Part shown: positions 5,468 to 6,170 of the stretch, in pieces
Layout: the number at the start of each line of letters is the position of its first letter
How positions within the stretch are numbered: the stretch's first letter is position 1
Assembly (NCBI GenBank): GCA_031267855.1
Contig: JAIRYH010000112.1
Location: 1-6,170 of the forward strand
Direction of reading: 5' to 3'
Length of the DNA stretch: 6,170 bases
Source of the DNA: Prevotellaceae bacterium
GTDB lineage: Bacteria > Bacteroidota > Bacteroidia > Bacteroidales > UBA932
Notes under the pieces: model-generated
What the model saw: the letters and a program-made list of their open reading frames with translations, nothing else
Told to the model about the DNA's origin: nothing
The model's database searches: none
Made by a program: the position numbers and the translations under genes

Positions 5468-6170
5468 ATGCTGAATTATATCATTAAATTCTCACTGAAC
5501 AACCGCCTGGCCGTTCTGGCAGGCGCGGCGGCGCTCATCGTGGCGGGACTGTATGCAGGCGCTACGGCGGAGATCGACGTTTTCCCCGACCTGAACGCCC
5601 CCACGGTGGTGGTGATGACCGAAGCCAAAGGCATGGCGCCCGAAGAGGTCGAACAGCTGGTAACCTTTCCCGTCGAAACGGCGGTCAACGGGGCGGCGGG
5701 CGTTCGCAACGTGCGCTCGTCCTCGACAGCCGGATTTTCGATTGTCTGGGTAGCGTTTACATGGGGCACGGACATTTACCGCGCCCGGCAGATCGTCTCC
5801 GAAAAGCTTTCCGCCGTCAGGGAAACCCTGCCGCCGGATGTGGGCATGCCGGCGCTCGGGCCGCAGTCGTCCATCCTGGGCGAGCTGATGATTATAGGCC
5901 TGACCTCCGAAACCGTCCCGCTGCAGGAGCTGCGCACGCTTGCCGAATGGACGGTGCGTCCCCGCCTGCTTTCCACCGGCGGCGTGGCGCAGGTTACGGT
6001 GCTGGGCGGCGAGATCAGGGAATACCAGATCCGGCTCAGCCCCGAAAAAATGAAGCATTACGCCGTCGGACTGGACGAGGTAACCGATGCGTTGCAGGAC
6101 ATGAACCGGAACGTCTCCGGCGGCGTCCTGTACGAATACGGCAACGAATACCTTATCCGCGGCATGCTCG
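5468..6170 (+). CDS. czcA: CusA/CzcA family heavy-metal RND efflux pump, inner-membrane subunit (5' part)
   Basis: The first 234 residues of a protein that is normally about 1030-1060 long; the rest is beyond the right edge. Pumps of this family export metal ions such as Cu(I), Ag(I), Zn, Co or Cd through a tripartite complex with a periplasmic adaptor and an outer-membrane channel, driven by protons. Visible landmarks are the short cytoplasmic start MLNYIIKFSLNNRL, TM1 (about 13-31), the family signature EIDVFPDLNAPTVVVMTEA (35-53) at the start of the periplasmic porter domain, VTFPVETAVNGAAGV, GPQSSILGEL, and RPRLLSTGGVAQVTVLGGE. The metal specificity residues of TM4 are out of view, so substrate is open. 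The ATG at 5468 gives the expected N-terminus. There is no Shine-Dalgarno; array C ends four bases upstream. Sampled lines run about 65-73% GC, against about 50% in parts of murA and ftsK, which may mean different origin or codon bias. Confidence 0.93.
   Translation, partial: MLNYIIKFSLNNRLAVLAGAAALIVAGLYAGATAEIDVFPDLNAPTVVVMTEAKGMAPEEVEQLVTFPVETAVNGAAGVRNVRSSSTAGFSIVWVAFTWGTDIYRARQIVSEKLSAVRETLPPDVGMPALGPQSSILGELMIIGLTSETVPLQELRTLAEWTVRPRLLSTGGVAQVTVLGGEIREYQIRLSPEKMKHYAVGLDEVTDALQDMNRNVSGGVLYEYGNEYLIRGML

Overview
The window comes from a member of the Bacteroidota, most likely order Bacteroidales. The evidence is a DUF4290 protein (a family known from Bacteroidota), a MurA with the Bacteroidota-type PGGDKIGRRRLD active-site loop, an FtsK with the TGQGKS Walker A form, start regions without Shine-Dalgarno sequences, and a TAnnTTTG-type -7 promoter box. 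The genus cannot be read from the sequence.

Layout. Positions 2-76 (+) hold the last 24 codons of an unidentified gene. Positions 77-216 are a convergent intergenic gap with a heptamer array and two hairpins. From 217 to 5256 four genes lie head to tail on the minus strand. In transcription order they are a DUF4290 protein (5256-4600), murA (4499-3192), ftsK (3178-890) and a LolA-like periplasmic carrier (867-217). After a 211-base divergent intergenic region, a heavy-metal RND efflux pump gene of the CusA/CzcA family starts at 5468 (+) and runs off the right edge.

The minus-strand genes look like one cell-envelope and division operon. MurA starts peptidoglycan precursor synthesis, FtsK couples septation to chromosome segregation, and the LolA-like protein probably moves lipoproteins to the outer membrane. 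The only promoter-like box I could support is in front of the DUF4290 gene. The RND pump is a separate, divergently transcribed unit with visibly higher GC.

The most unusual content is intergenic. Three short tandem arrays with a 7-base unit occur, at 56-88, 4562-4615 and 5354-5463. Their units differ in sequence but fit one consensus, ARYTYTY. Each array starts one base after the same 9-base anchor, GGCGYCAGC, in the same relative orientation. Two of the arrays supply the stop codon of the adjoining gene. The third fills the region in front of the efflux pump, forms a long inverted repeat, and encodes a possible 40-residue leader ORF ending two bases before the pump's start codon. An 8-base-unit array lies upstream of murA. 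This anchored repeat family is the best candidate here for an undescribed element.
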